In this document: positions 51,851-60,467 of the stretch, piece after piece
Numbering within the stretch: position 1 is the stretch's first letter
Layout of the letters: every line of letters begins with the position of its first letter
From: Lientehia hominis
GTDB lineage: Bacteria > Bacillota > Clostridia > Lachnospirales > Lachnospiraceae
DNA length: 64,000 nucleotides
NCBI RefSeq assembly: GCF_021044755.1
Contig: NZ_JAJNOR010000008.1
Coordinates: forward strand, 47,691 to 111,690
Reading direction: 5' to 3'
Notes under the pieces: generated by a model
Databases searched by the model: none
What the model saw: the letters and a program-made list of their open reading frames with translations, nothing else
What the model was told of the DNA's origin: nothing
Translations under genes and position numbers: made by a program

Positions 51851-52684
51851 ATGGACAGGAAAAAACTCGTCAATCAGAGTATTGACTATATTATGCAGCA
51901 TTTGAATGAGGAGCTGTCGCTTGATACCGTTGCCGCGCGGTCCTATATGTCAAAATTTCATTTCAGCCGCATGTTCAAAGAAGAAACGGGTGAAAGTGTT
52001 TATTCGTTTATCAAACGCTGCAGAATCGACCAAAGCGCTGTAGATATAAAGCTGAACCCAACAAAAGCGATTACAGAGATCGGTTTGGATTATGGATACA
52101 GTTCTTCCAACTACAGCACTGTATTTAGAAAGCGCCATAAGGTTTCTCCGGCTGTATTTAAGCAGTCCATAACAACTCACAGCATGTCTGTCCCTTTTAC
52201 TCCGGAACGGGCCGTTCCTTTTAAAACAGAGAAGGAATATGCCGCCCACATTGAGATTCAGGAGATAAATGATCTTTTTGTAATCTATGAAAGATTTATT
52301 GGAAGCTACGCGGATATTGAAAGGAACTGGTATTGTTTTTTGGATAAATATAAGGAATTCTTGTTGGAAAAGACAATTTTGGCAGAACGATTTTTTAACG
52401 ATCCTGCCATTACAGACTCATCTCAATGTATCTGTGATATTTGCATGACGGCGGAACCGGATTGTGGTCTGAATAATGTAATGCGGATTGAAGGCGGCAG
52501 ATGGATCGTATATCACTTCAATGGAGAAATCAAAGATATTTATGAGACATTACAAGGGATCTTTAGTGTATGGCTGCCTCAGAGCGGCTGCAGAATGGCG
52601 CGGCAGTATGGATTGAATTTTTATCACAGTATCGACTGGGATAACCACAGCGTTGTTATGGATTTATGCATCCCTATCGAATAA
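51851..52684 (+). CDS. AraC-family regulator with GyrI-like effector domain
   Basis: A roughly 277-residue regulator. The N-terminal double helix-turn-helix (LSLDTVAARSYMSKFHFSRMF, ITEIGLDYGYSSSNYSTVFRKRH) is followed by a C-terminal domain of about 155 residues resembling the GyrI/Rob small-molecule module (RFIGSYADIERNWYCFLDK...MDLCIPIE). Members respond to drugs or metabolites. ATG 51851 follows GGGGA by five bases; an in-frame TTG at 51833 overlaps the previous stop. Confidence 0.87.
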   Translation: MDRKKLVNQSIDYIMQHLNEELSLDTVAARSYMSKFHFSRMFKEETGESVYSFIKRCRIDQSAVDIKLNPTKAITEIGLDYGYSSSNYSTVFRKRHKVSPAVFKQSITTHSMSVPFTPERAVPFKTEKEYAAHIEIQEINDLFVIYERFIGSYADIERNWYCFLDKYKEFLLEKTILAERFFNDPAITDSSQCICDICMTAEPDCGLNNVMRIEGGRWIVYHFNGEIKDIYETLQGIFSVWLPQSGCRMARQYGLNFYHSIDWDNHSVVMDLCIPIE

Positions 52685-52768
52685 AAGCAAGAATTCAGAA
52701 GCCGGCAGTATGGTTTTTTTCTATAATCAAAGGTGTTTCATCGATAAATCTCAGAAACGGAGGAAACA

Positions 52769-53317
52769 ATGTTTGATATAAGGAAAATCCAGGAGAAAGT
52801 AATTTATGAATCTGTCAAAGCTGAAAGCGACGTGGATACAGCCAAAAGAGTTGTGTATGGCGGGGAACGGATGAATCTTGTGGAAAACGACGCTGAATGG
52901 GTAAAGTCTGCGATGCGCCGTCTGGAAAGCAGATTTGAACCCGGAGCAGTGAAGAAAATACGGATGAATTGTCAATGCGGCTACGGAATGGAAGAGAAAC
53001 TTGCGCTTGTGAAGGAGTTAAAGTCAAATGCAGAATCCATAGAAGAATTTGTGGATTCGGAGAAAGCGAGGGCTGCCGGGCTTTTCTGCGAAGATGGCGG
53101 ACTTTTCCTGCAGTTTTATTTTTGTCCGTGCCCTATGCTTGCAGAAGTGGATCGGTTAGAGACAAAAACGTGGTGTCAGTGTTCGGCCGGCTACAGTAAA
53201 GTGCTTTTTGAAAAGGCGTTTGCATGCAAGGCAGATGTGGAGCTGCTGAAAAGTATAAAGATGGGCGATCCGGTATGTCTGATGAAAATCACCCTCTATG
53301 ATCCTGCCTGGAAATAA
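52769..53317 (+). CDS. Cysteine-rich protein, DUF6144-like
   Basis: A 182-residue soluble protein with nine cysteines, mostly in short motifs: NCQCGYGMEEK, LFC, FYFCPCPM, WCQCSAGYS and FACKA. The pattern suggests metal or Fe-S binding. It resembles proteins labelled DUF6144; that name is from memory and uncertain. The C-terminal half recalls the L-2-amino-thiazoline-type and V4R-like folds only loosely. CGGAGGAAAC precedes the ATG. It lies 84 bases after the AraC-type gene. Confidence 0.65.
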   Translation: MFDIRKIQEKVIYESVKAESDVDTAKRVVYGGERMNLVENDAEWVKSAMRRLESRFEPGAVKKIRMNCQCGYGMEEKLALVKELKSNAESIEEFVDSEKARAAGLFCEDGGLFLQFYFCPCPMLAEVDRLETKTWCQCSAGYSKVLFEKAFACKADVELLKSIKMGDPVCLMKITLYDPAWK

Positions 53318-53361
53318 AACAGAGAAAAACGGGCGTACCGCTGCAAAACGATACACCCGTT
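53313..53361 (-). terminator. Terminator of spoVAE
   Basis: As minus-strand RNA, AACGGGTGTATCG pairs with CGGTACGCCCGTT (two G-U pairs) and is followed by TTTCTCTGTTTTATTT. On the plus strand the same positions are C-A mismatches, so it serves the minus-strand gene. Confidence 0.8.
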
Positions 53362-53395
53362 CCTTATGGACAGCGGCCTGAATGAGAGCGCGCCG

Positions 53396-53752
53396 TTAAT
53401 CCTTCATTTTGGGTTCGAAGATCAGAGAGCCAATGTAGCCGAAGATCAGTGCACCGCTGATACCTGCCGCACTGGCTTTCAGACCGCCTAAAAACAAACC
53501 GAGAGGTCCCTCTTCACTGACACTTTCTTTCACACCTTTGAACAGGGTATTGCCAAAGCCGAGTAGAGGAACGGAAGCGCCCGACCCGGCCCATTCGATG
53601 AAGGGTTCGTAAACACCAAGAAAGCCCAGGACTACGCCGGAGCACACCAAAAGCACCATGATGCGGCCAGGCATCAGCTTCGTTTTGTCCATCAGAATCT
53701 GTACCAGGGCGCAGATTGCGCCTCCGATTAAGAATGCTTTTAAATAATCCAT
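53396..53752 (-). CDS. spoVAE: Stage V sporulation protein AE
   Basis: A 118-residue membrane protein of the SpoVAE family, part of the SpoVA channel moving dipicolinic acid into the forespore and out at germination. About four helices; conserved stretches GGAICALVQILMDKT, GRIMVLLVCSGVVLGFLGVYEPF and GASVPLLGFG are clear. It stands without spoVAC or spoVAD, which normally adjoin it. The start ATG and the GGAAAGG ribosome binding site are inside a large inverted repeat (53742-53812). Confidence 0.92.
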   Translation of the reverse strand: MDYLKAFLIGGAICALVQILMDKTKLMPGRIMVLLVCSGVVLGFLGVYEPFIEWAGSGASVPLLGFGNTLFKGVKESVSEEGPLGLFLGGLKASAAGISGALIFGYIGSLIFEPKMKD

Positions 53753-53812
53753 ACTGCACGACCTTTCCGGTAAACTTTTTCTTAGGAAAAGTCTGTGCAG
53801 TATGGATTATTT
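53742..53812 (-). repeat. 18-bp perfect inverted repeat around the spoVAE start codon
   Basis: The arm AAATAATCCATACTGCAC (53742-53759) is repeated in inverted form at 53795-53812. Inside it ACCTTTCC and GGAAAAGT (one mismatch) extend the stem. In the minus-strand mRNA the start codon lies in the 3' arm and the GGAAAGG site in the inner stem, so folding would hide both. No T run follows, so it is not a usual terminator. Confidence 0.85.
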
Positions 53813-53850
53813 TATACATAATATTAAATTTTTGTGACGGCCGTCTTTGG

Positions 53851-56565
53851 TCAATTACCCAGGGTACTGTTTAACACGCCGGGGGGACCGATATTGGATT
53901 CGCTGCTTTCCGGAGTTGTACCGTCCAGTCCATTTCCCGGATCCAAAAGACTGTTGTCCGTCTCGTTTTCTCCGTTCATAAAGGGGAAGGCGTGCCCGGT
54001 ATGGATATAGCAGGAGCTGTTTTTCAGCGCGTCCGGCAGCAAATAAGCGCTGTCGTCAGTGATTCCGGATGCATCTCCGGTGAGGACCCGGTAGATTTTG
54101 GTCTGCTTCAGAGAATCCGGGCAGAATTCCGTCGCCAGGGAACCGCTGAGGGAGCAGACCGTCACCTTTACATGATGGTCGCAGACCTCTGTTGGAGCCG
54201 TTCCCTTTGCAAAGTATTCTGTATAAGTCATGTCTCCCGCAGGATCCTGATCGCAGATACCGGGTACGGCCAGTTTGCCGGATTTCCGGCATATGGACAC
54301 CTGCTCGATATTTCCCGGCATGTCAGGGAAGGATTTTTCGGGAAGCTCTTCGCAGGCCCTGCTCATGATTTTGTGCCACATATATTTCACATCTTCTCCG
54401 GTGGACATGGGGCTGTTCTCATCGTAGCCCTGCCAGAGCCCCAGCGTGTAATACGGTGTATATCCCACAAACCAGACGTCGTTGCTCGCCGTAGTAGTAC
54501 CGCTCTTCCCGGCGGTGGGAAGACCCTCCACCTTGGCCTGGGGAGCGCTGGAACGGATGTCGGTCCTTCCGTACAGATAGGAGGTCTCACATACGTCTTC
54601 CATGGCGTTGGTCAGAAGCCACGCCGTGGATTCTTTGATCACAGTGTGAGTTTCCGGTTCATTGTCCACGAGGATCTTTCCATTGCTGTCCAGAATCTTC
54701 GTGTAATAAACCGGTTTGGTATACACTCCCTTGTTGGCAACGGCGGCGTATGCGGAGGTCAGCTCCAGATTGCTGACTCCATGGGTGATGCCGCCCAGGC
54801 AGAGGGAGGGACCGATATCGGTGGAAATCTCTCCTGTGTCTATGTTTTTTTCGCTTTCCACCAATGACGTAATGCCAAAATCCAGGGCGTATTGATATCC
54901 GAGCTGAGGGGTCACCGTGTTCATCATGGTCTTGAGGGCCACGATATTCATGGAATAAGTGATGCCGTCACGGATGTTGGCGTAGCCGACATAGCCCGAC
55001 TGCCACCAGTTGGAAAAGGTCTTGTCTCCCAGTGTATAGGGAGAATCGTAATAGACTGTGCCCAGAGTGGCGCCGGAGCTGTCAAGAGCCGGTGCGAATG
55101 CGGTCAGGACTTTAAAGGTGGAACCTGGCTGCCGGAGACTGTCCGTAGCGCGGTTCAGGCTCAGGCTGGTGGTCTTTTCGCCCCGCCCGCCGCTTATGGC
55201 CTTCACATAGCCTGTATCCTGCTCCATCAGGACACAGGAGCCCTGGGGCTGGAGAGTGATGTCCAGGCGTTCTCCCTGGACCATATCTTCCGGGCTGACA
55301 ACAGTGCTCCGGAATTCCTGGACATACTGCCGGATTTCGTCTTCCGTATCAAAGATCAGCTTTACGGCCGCTCCGTTCTTTTCCCGCAGGTAGGACTTTA
55401 TATTCGCTTCGGAGTAATTATCTGTAGAACCGTCCTTATGCGTGATGGAGAGACGGTACGAGAAGCTGTACTGGATGGCACTGCTGTAGTTGGAGGGGTC
55501 AGAAATCTCCTCATCCACGATTTTCTGGAGATCAGAATCCTGGGTGGTGTAGATCTTGAGCCCGCCGCTGTAGAGCAGGTTTCTGGCTTCGGTTTCCGAA
55601 TAGCCGGCTTTCTCCTGCAGGTCTGATAAAGCCTGTACGATTGTCTCATCCACAAAGTAGCTGTAGACGGAGGATTCGTTGGACTTTGCCGCGTCAACCT
55701 CCTGGATAAGGACATAGACATCGTCAGTTTCCGCGGCACGCAGCTCTTCCTGAGTGATATAGCCTTGTTCAAACATATCCTCCAGAACGATGTTGCGGCG
55801 TTTGACATTTTCATCCGGATTGGTGATGGGATTATATCTGGTGGGATTCTGGGTAATAGCCGCGATGACGGCACATTCCGATAAATTCAGCTCACTGACA
55901 CTTTTACCGAAGTACCTCTCAGAGGCGGCTTCCACTCCCAGGGTATTGGCTCCCAGATTGATCGTGTTCAGATAATTCTGCAGGATGATCTTTTTATCCA
56001 TGGTCTTTTCCAGCTGGATGGCGAGATACTGTTCTTGTATCTTTCGTTTGATCTTGGATCCGAAGGATTTTTCCGCGCCGCCGTTAAAAGCCACGTTTTT
56101 GATCAGCTGCTGGGTAATGGTACTGGCCCCCTGGTCAAAATCGCCGGTGGTCAGCCCTGAAAACACTGCTCTTGTCATGCCCTTTACATCCACGCCGTTG
56201 TGGGTCCAGAAGCGGGAATCCTCGATGGCAACAAAAGCGTTGATCAGGTTCTGGGGAATCTCCGAATATTCCACAGGCTGGCGGTTTGAGCCGGCCATCA
56301 CAAGGGTTTGCATTTCCTTGCCGTCTGCGTCATAGATGATGGTCGCGGACGCATCCGGGGACATGTCCAAAGTGTTCAGATCCGGGGCATTTTTGAGTAT
56401 GCCGCGGAACATGCCGGCGCCGGTGGAGACGGCTATCACAAACAGGCTGAGGACGCCGGCCAGCAGGATCTTGAATATAATGACGGCCGCCCTCGTCCTT
56501 TTCCTGCCGGATTTCGCCGAAGCGGAACGTATCTGTTCCTTTAGGCCATTTTTACCGTAATTCAT
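53851..56565 (-). CDS. Class A penicillin-binding protein (PBP1a-like)
   Basis: A roughly 904-residue bifunctional peptidoglycan synthase. A basic cytoplasmic start is followed by one helix (about residues 28-52), a GT51 glycosyltransferase domain (EDSRFWTHNGVD, GASTITQQLIKN, KKIILQNYLNT), a PASTA-free linker and a transpeptidase domain with SxxK in RQPGSTFKVL, SMN, and KSGTTTASND. The C-terminal tail is Asp/Ser/Gly-rich. ATG 56565 follows AGGAGGG by seven bases. It lies upstream of spoVAE on the same strand; cotranscription is possible. Confidence 0.95.
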   Translation of the reverse strand: MNYGKNGLKEQIRSASAKSGRKRTRAAVIIFKILLAGVLSLFVIAVSTGAGMFRGILKNAPDLNTLDMSPDASATIIYDADGKEMQTLVMAGSNRQPVEYSEIPQNLINAFVAIEDSRFWTHNGVDVKGMTRAVFSGLTTGDFDQGASTITQQLIKNVAFNGGAEKSFGSKIKRKIQEQYLAIQLEKTMDKKIILQNYLNTINLGANTLGVEAASERYFGKSVSELNLSECAVIAAITQNPTRYNPITNPDENVKRRNIVLEDMFEQGYITQEELRAAETDDVYVLIQEVDAAKSNESSVYSYFVDETIVQALSDLQEKAGYSETEARNLLYSGGLKIYTTQDSDLQKIVDEEISDPSNYSSAIQYSFSYRLSITHKDGSTDNYSEANIKSYLREKNGAAVKLIFDTEDEIRQYVQEFRSTVVSPEDMVQGERLDITLQPQGSCVLMEQDTGYVKAISGGRGEKTTSLSLNRATDSLRQPGSTFKVLTAFAPALDSSGATLGTVYYDSPYTLGDKTFSNWWQSGYVGYANIRDGITYSMNIVALKTMMNTVTPQLGYQYALDFGITSLVESEKNIDTGEISTDIGPSLCLGGITHGVSNLELTSAYAAVANKGVYTKPVYYTKILDSNGKILVDNEPETHTVIKESTAWLLTNAMEDVCETSYLYGRTDIRSSAPQAKVEGLPTAGKSGTTTASNDVWFVGYTPYYTLGLWQGYDENSPMSTGEDVKYMWHKIMSRACEELPEKSFPDMPGNIEQVSICRKSGKLAVPGICDQDPAGDMTYTEYFAKGTAPTEVCDHHVKVTVCSLSGSLATEFCPDSLKQTKIYRVLTGDASGITDDSAYLLPDALKNSSCYIHTGHAFPFMNGENETDNSLLDPGNGLDGTTPESSESNIGPPGVLNSTLGN

Positions 56566-56627
56566 AAAGAAACCCTCCTGAGTTTCGGATACACATTTCA
56601 CTGAAACAAATAAAGTTTTGTTTCTAC

Positions 56628-56656
56628 ATTATAGCAAAAAAGCAGGTACAAATAAA
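56628..56656 (-). promoter_or_regulatory. Promoter of the penicillin-binding protein gene
   Basis: Read on the minus strand: TTTATT, 17 bases, then extended -10 TGCTATAAT. It lies about 65 bases upstream of the start. Confidence 0.6.
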
Positions 56657-56683
56657 GGGGTAAATCCGCGGCTCAATTGGCGG

Positions 56684-56712
56684 TTGCCTGAAATACTCTT
56701 CTATATTACAAT
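56684..56712 (+). promoter_or_regulatory. Promoter of the YigZ gene
   Basis: TTGCCT (56684-56689), 17 bases, TACAAT (56707-56712), 45 bases before the start. Confidence 0.55.
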
Positions 56713-56757
56713 TATGTTACAGAAAACAAAAGCCGGAAAACCGTAAGGGAGGACTGT

Positions 56758-57414
56758 ATGAGACAGAGCTATCTGGAAATATATGAGGGCGGCGAAGGAG
56801 AAATCGTGGAAAAGAAGTCCAGATTTCTTGCGACGATCCGGCCGGTGAAGTCAGAGGCGGAGGCAGCCGCCGTTGTGGAAGAGACAAGAAAGAAATATTG
56901 GGACGCGAATCATAACTGTACGGCGTACAGCATCGGAGTCCGGAATGAACTGGTGAGGTGCAGTGATGACGGAGAACCGGGAGGGACGGCCGGGAGGCCT
57001 ATGCTGGATGTGCTGCTGGGAGAACAGGTGCATAATGTGTGCGCCGTTGTGACCCGGTACTTCGGAGGCACGCTGCTGGGAACCGGAGGGCTGGTCAGGG
57101 CCTATTCCAGAGCCGTCCAGGAAGGGCTTGCGGACTGCGTCATTCTGGAAAAAAAGCCAGGACAGGAAATATTGGTCAAATGCGATTACAATGGAATCGG
57201 AAAGATCCAGTACACAGCAGGTCAGATGGGAGTCCATACTCTGGATACTAGCTATACAGATATGGTGACGTCTAGGATTCTTGTACCTGAAGAACAGACG
57301 GGTCTGTTTATGAAAAAAGTGACGGAAGCTACAAGCGGCCGGGCGGTGATGGAGCTTCTTGGTACTCCCTATTTTGCAGAAAAGGACAGGGAAATCCTCC
57401 TTTTTGAAGAGTGA
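56758..57414 (+). CDS. YigZ/IMPACT-family protein
   Basis: A 218-residue protein. The N-terminal UPF0029 domain has VEKKSRFLATIRPV, HNCTAYSIG, SDDGEPGGTAGRPML and TRYFGGTLLGTGGLVRAYS; a C-terminal DUF1949 domain follows (about 140-218). Relatives of eukaryotic IMPACT may interact with the translation apparatus, but the bacterial role is unclear. GGGAGGACTGT precedes the ATG. Confidence 0.93.
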   Translation: MRQSYLEIYEGGEGEIVEKKSRFLATIRPVKSEAEAAAVVEETRKKYWDANHNCTAYSIGVRNELVRCSDDGEPGGTAGRPMLDVLLGEQVHNVCAVVTRYFGGTLLGTGGLVRAYSRAVQEGLADCVILEKKPGQEILVKCDYNGIGKIQYTAGQMGVHTLDTSYTDMVTSRILVPEEQTGLFMKKVTEATSGRAVMELLGTPYFAEKDREILLFEE

Positions 57415-57438
57415 GCCGCGGAGAGTGGGTGGAGAAGA

Positions 57439-58185
57439 TCACTGCCAGCCGCCGTCCAGGGTGATGACCTGCCCTGTCAGATAAGCAGGTGAAGATATGA
57501 TCTGGAAAGCCATTTCCGCGGCTTCATCCGGCGTGCCCAGCCGGTCCGCGGGGATCTCTTCTATGAGGGAGGCCCGGTCCTCTGGACTGAGAAAATGGTT
57601 CATTTCCGTGTCGATAACCCCGCAGGCCAGAGCGTTTACCTGGATGCCGGAAGGGGCCAGTTCCTTTGCCAGGGCTTTGGTGAGAGAATTCACGGCGCCT
57701 TTGGAAGCGGAGTAAGCCACTTCGCAGGAGGCGCCTGCGCTTCCCCAGACGGAGGAAATGTTCAGGATTTTTCCGTGCTTTGCGGCGATCATGGAGGGAA
57801 TGGCCAGACGGCAGCAGTAAAAGACGGAGGAGAGGTTGATGCTCATGATCTCATCCCATTGGGCTTCCGTCATGTCCTGCAAAAGGCCGATATGGGAGAT
57901 GCCGGCGTTGTTTATGAGGATGTCCGCATGGCCGAAGGCTTTTTCAACGGCAGTAAATACCTTGCGGCAGCCGCCGGCTTTTCCCACATCCGCGGCGACA
58001 GCGAGGCAGGGGATACCTGCAGCTTCAATCTCCTGCTTTGTATGAAGGAGTGCCTGCTCTCCTCTGGCGCATATGGCGGTCTGGAATCCTTCTCTGGCAA
58101 AGCGCAGGGCGATGGACCTCCCGATGCCGCGGGAAGCGCCGGTGATCAAAACAGTCTTACTTTTATTTTGTTTCATGGATTTCAT
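57439..58185 (-). CDS. SDR-family reductase, possibly EF-P 5-aminopentanone reductase (YmfI-like)
   Basis: A roughly 248-residue short-chain dehydrogenase. TGASRGIGRS binds NAD(P); NNAGISHIG and the catalytic YSASKGAVNSLTKA follow, then GVIDTEMNHFLSPEDR and GQVITLDGGWQ. The end resembles YmfI, which reduces the 5-aminopentanone on elongation factor P, but FabG-like 3-oxoacyl-ACP reduction cannot be excluded. ATG 58185 follows GGGGGTT; the longer frame extends into the divergent promoter region. It converges with yigZ. Confidence 0.85.
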   Translation of the reverse strand: MKSMKQNKSKTVLITGASRGIGRSIALRFAREGFQTAICARGEQALLHTKQEIEAAGIPCLAVAADVGKAGGCRKVFTAVEKAFGHADILINNAGISHIGLLQDMTEAQWDEIMSINLSSVFYCCRLAIPSMIAAKHGKILNISSVWGSAGASCEVAYSASKGAVNSLTKALAKELAPSGIQVNALACGVIDTEMNHFLSPEDRASLIEEIPADRLGTPDEAAEMAFQIISSPAYLTGQVITLDGGWQ

Positions 58186-58308
58186 AAGAACCCCCGATCT
58201 TAAGATGGTATTTGTGATCATTATAGCATGCCGCTTTGGTTTCTGCGAGGGGTTCTGCCTTGACATCCGCATTTCCATCGCCTATTATGGTTTCAGGAGG
58301 GATTGCTT

Positions 58309-59235
58309 ATGGAAAACCAATATGATCTGGTGATCATCGGTTCAGGTCCGGCCGGACTGGCGGCGGCTATTTACGCCCAGAGAGCCAGGCTTCATACACT
58401 TGTAATAGAGAAAGCTATGATGAGCGGAGGACAGGTGCTGAATACCTACGAGGTGGACAATTATCCGGGACTGCCCGGAATCAACGGCTTTGATCTGGGA
58501 ATGAAGATGCGGGAGCACGCAGACAAGCAGGAAGCGGAATTTGTAGAAGATAATGTAGTACGGGTAGAGGACGGCTCACCCTATAAGACTGTGGTGTGCG
58601 AAAATGGGAGCTACGAAGCGAGAGCGGTAATCCTTTCCGGAGGAGCAAAGCACAGGCTTCTGGGTGTGCCGGGAGAAGAAGAGCTGTCTGGAATGGGAGT
58701 CAGCTACTGCGCCACTTGCGACGGGGCTTTTTACAAAGGCAAGACGACGGCTGTCATCGGCGGCGGCGACGTAGCCATTGAGGACGCTATTTTTCTGGGC
58801 AGAATCTGCGAGAAGGTCTATCTGATCCACAGAAGGGATGAGCTCAGAGGCGCCAAAAGCCTTCAGGAGAAATTATTTTCCCTTGATAATGTGGAAGTGA
58901 TCTGGGACACTGTTGTAAAAGAGATCCGCGGAGGAGATACGGTTTCCGGCATTGTGCTGGAAAATGTGAAGACTGGCAATACCGAGGAAAAGGACGTCCA
59001 GGGAGTTTTCATCGCTGTGGGGATTCTGCCGGAGACGGAAGCATACAAGGGATTAGTGGAGATGGATAAGGCCGGCTATATTGTGGCCGGTGAAGACGGG
59101 ATTACGTCAGTGCCTGGGATTTTTGCGGCTGGAGATATCCGCACAAAAAAACTGCGCCAGATCGTGACGGCTGCTTCCGACGGAGCCAATGCGGTGACGG
59201 CGGCAGAGCAGTATCTGAATCTTCAGAAGTTTTAA
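58309..59235 (+). CDS. trxB: Thioredoxin reductase
   Basis: A roughly 308-residue low-molecular-weight thioredoxin reductase. FAD motif IIGSGPAGLAAAIYAQRA, redox CATCDG (Cys about 134/137), NADPH motif VIGGGDVAIEDA and GIFAAGDIRTKKLRQIVTAASDGANA are in order. CAGGAGGG sits eight bases before ATG 58309. Monocistronic, with its own terminator. Confidence 0.94.
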   Translation: MENQYDLVIIGSGPAGLAAAIYAQRARLHTLVIEKAMMSGGQVLNTYEVDNYPGLPGINGFDLGMKMREHADKQEAEFVEDNVVRVEDGSPYKTVVCENGSYEARAVILSGGAKHRLLGVPGEEELSGMGVSYCATCDGAFYKGKTTAVIGGGDVAIEDAIFLGRICEKVYLIHRRDELRGAKSLQEKLFSLDNVEVIWDTVVKEIRGGDTVSGIVLENVKTGNTEEKDVQGVFIAVGILPETEAYKGLVEMDKAGYIVAGEDGITSVPGIFAAGDIRTKKLRQIVTAASDGANAVTAAEQYLNLQKF

Positions 59236-59261
59236 AAGAATATAGAAAATGAGCAGGTTGA

Positions 59262-59292
59262 GAGCTCCCGCGAAAGCGGGAGCTCATTATTC
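59262..59292 (+). terminator. Terminator of trxB
   Basis: A perfect stem GAGCTCCCGC/GCGGGAGCTC closes a GAAA tetraloop. The tail is ATTATTC, only weakly T-rich. Confidence 0.8.
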
Positions 59293-59337
59293 AGGAATCC
59301 GGCGGCTTGTTGTTTGTATCGGGTGAGGAGGACGGCC

Positions 59338-60432
59338 ATGAAGAAAACCTATATTAATATGACAAAGGGAAAAAACAGAGATGTTTACGGAGGACCGGAA
59401 AAACAAATGCTCCTGGAGCCGGGACCTTTGCTGAACGGCAGGGGGGAGCTCTGTCAGGCGGGATATGCAACGTCCCTCGTAAAAACATATGACAGGAGCA
59501 GGATCAAGGCGGGTGCCATGCGGATCAAGGAGTGGGATTATTATCTGATCTACAATGAAAGGTACGGAGTCGCCCTTACGCTGGATGACAATTCATATAT
59601 GGGGCTGGCGAGCATTTCCCTCCTGGATTTTGAAAAACAGACAGAGTATACCAGCAGTCCGATGACCGCTTTTCCGATGGGAAAAACAGGATTTCCGGCT
59701 TCCTCGGCAAAGGGGGACGTGTCATTGGAGAAAAAGAATATTAGGATGTCCTTCCGCCATGAGGGAGAGAAGAGAATCCTGGAAGGGGAGATGGATAAAT
59801 TTCATAAGGGACTGCCGATACGGGTCCGCTTCGAGCTGACGGAGGAACCGGAGGACAGCATGGTCATTGCCACGCCGTTTCCGGAGAAAAAAACCGCATT
59901 TTATTATAATCAGAAGATTATAGGGATGAAAGCTAGAGGACAGGCAGAATTCGGAGGGAAGATTTACGAGTTTCGCCCGGAGGACAGCCTCGGGCTTCTG
60001 GATTGGGGAAGAGGTGTCTGGACATATCACAATACCTGGTACTGGAGCGCCGCCATGGGCCAGGCCGGAAACGGAAAGTTTGGCTTTAACCTGGGCTATG
60101 GATTCGGGGATACTTCGGCAGCTACGGAAAATATGCTCTTTTATAACGGCAGGGCGCATAAGCTTGGAACGGTCACATTCCGGATTCCGGGAGAAGAAGA
60201 TGGGAAGCCGGAGTTCATGAAGCCATGGAATGTATTTTCATCCGACGGGCGGCTGAAGCTTACGTTTACTCCGGTCTTAAACCGGAGTGCGTGTACGTCG
60301 GCGGTACTTATCCTGAGTGATCAGCATCAGATATTCGGTCATTTTGACGGCAGTGCGGTCTTAGACGACGGAACGGAGATCCAGATCAGTCATATGATGG
60401 GGTTTGCAGAGAAAGTACGGAACAAATGGTAA
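59338..60432 (+). CDS. DUF2804 family protein
   Basis: A roughly 364-residue soluble protein that fits DUF2804, a beta-rich family without assigned function. Stretches such as WDYYLIYNERYGVALTLDDNSY (residue run given here in part), LGLLDWGRGVWTYHNTWYWSA and GFNLGYGFGDTSAATENM look typical. No signal peptide. GAGGAGGACGGCC precedes ATG 59338; the frame start at 59314 is not supported. Monocistronic. Confidence 0.8.
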   Translation: MKKTYINMTKGKNRDVYGGPEKQMLLEPGPLLNGRGELCQAGYATSLVKTYDRSRIKAGAMRIKEWDYYLIYNERYGVALTLDDNSYMGLASISLLDFEKQTEYTSSPMTAFPMGKTGFPASSAKGDVSLEKKNIRMSFRHEGEKRILEGEMDKFHKGLPIRVRFELTEEPEDSMVIATPFPEKKTAFYYNQKIIGMKARGQAEFGGKIYEFRPEDSLGLLDWGRGVWTYHNTWYWSAAMGQAGNGKFGFNLGYGFGDTSAATENMLFYNGRAHKLGTVTFRIPGEEDGKPEFMKPWNVFSSDGRLKLTFTPVLNRSACTSAVLILSDQHQIFGHFDGSAVLDDGTEIQISHMMGFAEKVRNKW

Positions 60433-60467
60433 AGGGTTCCTTTAGGAGATGGGGAAATGATCTGCCG

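Noticed and set aside
53992..55626. Two long plus-strand frames (291 and 244 codons)
   Set aside because: Both lie antisense to the penicillin-binding protein, whose motifs are complete; the frames look like compositional shadows.
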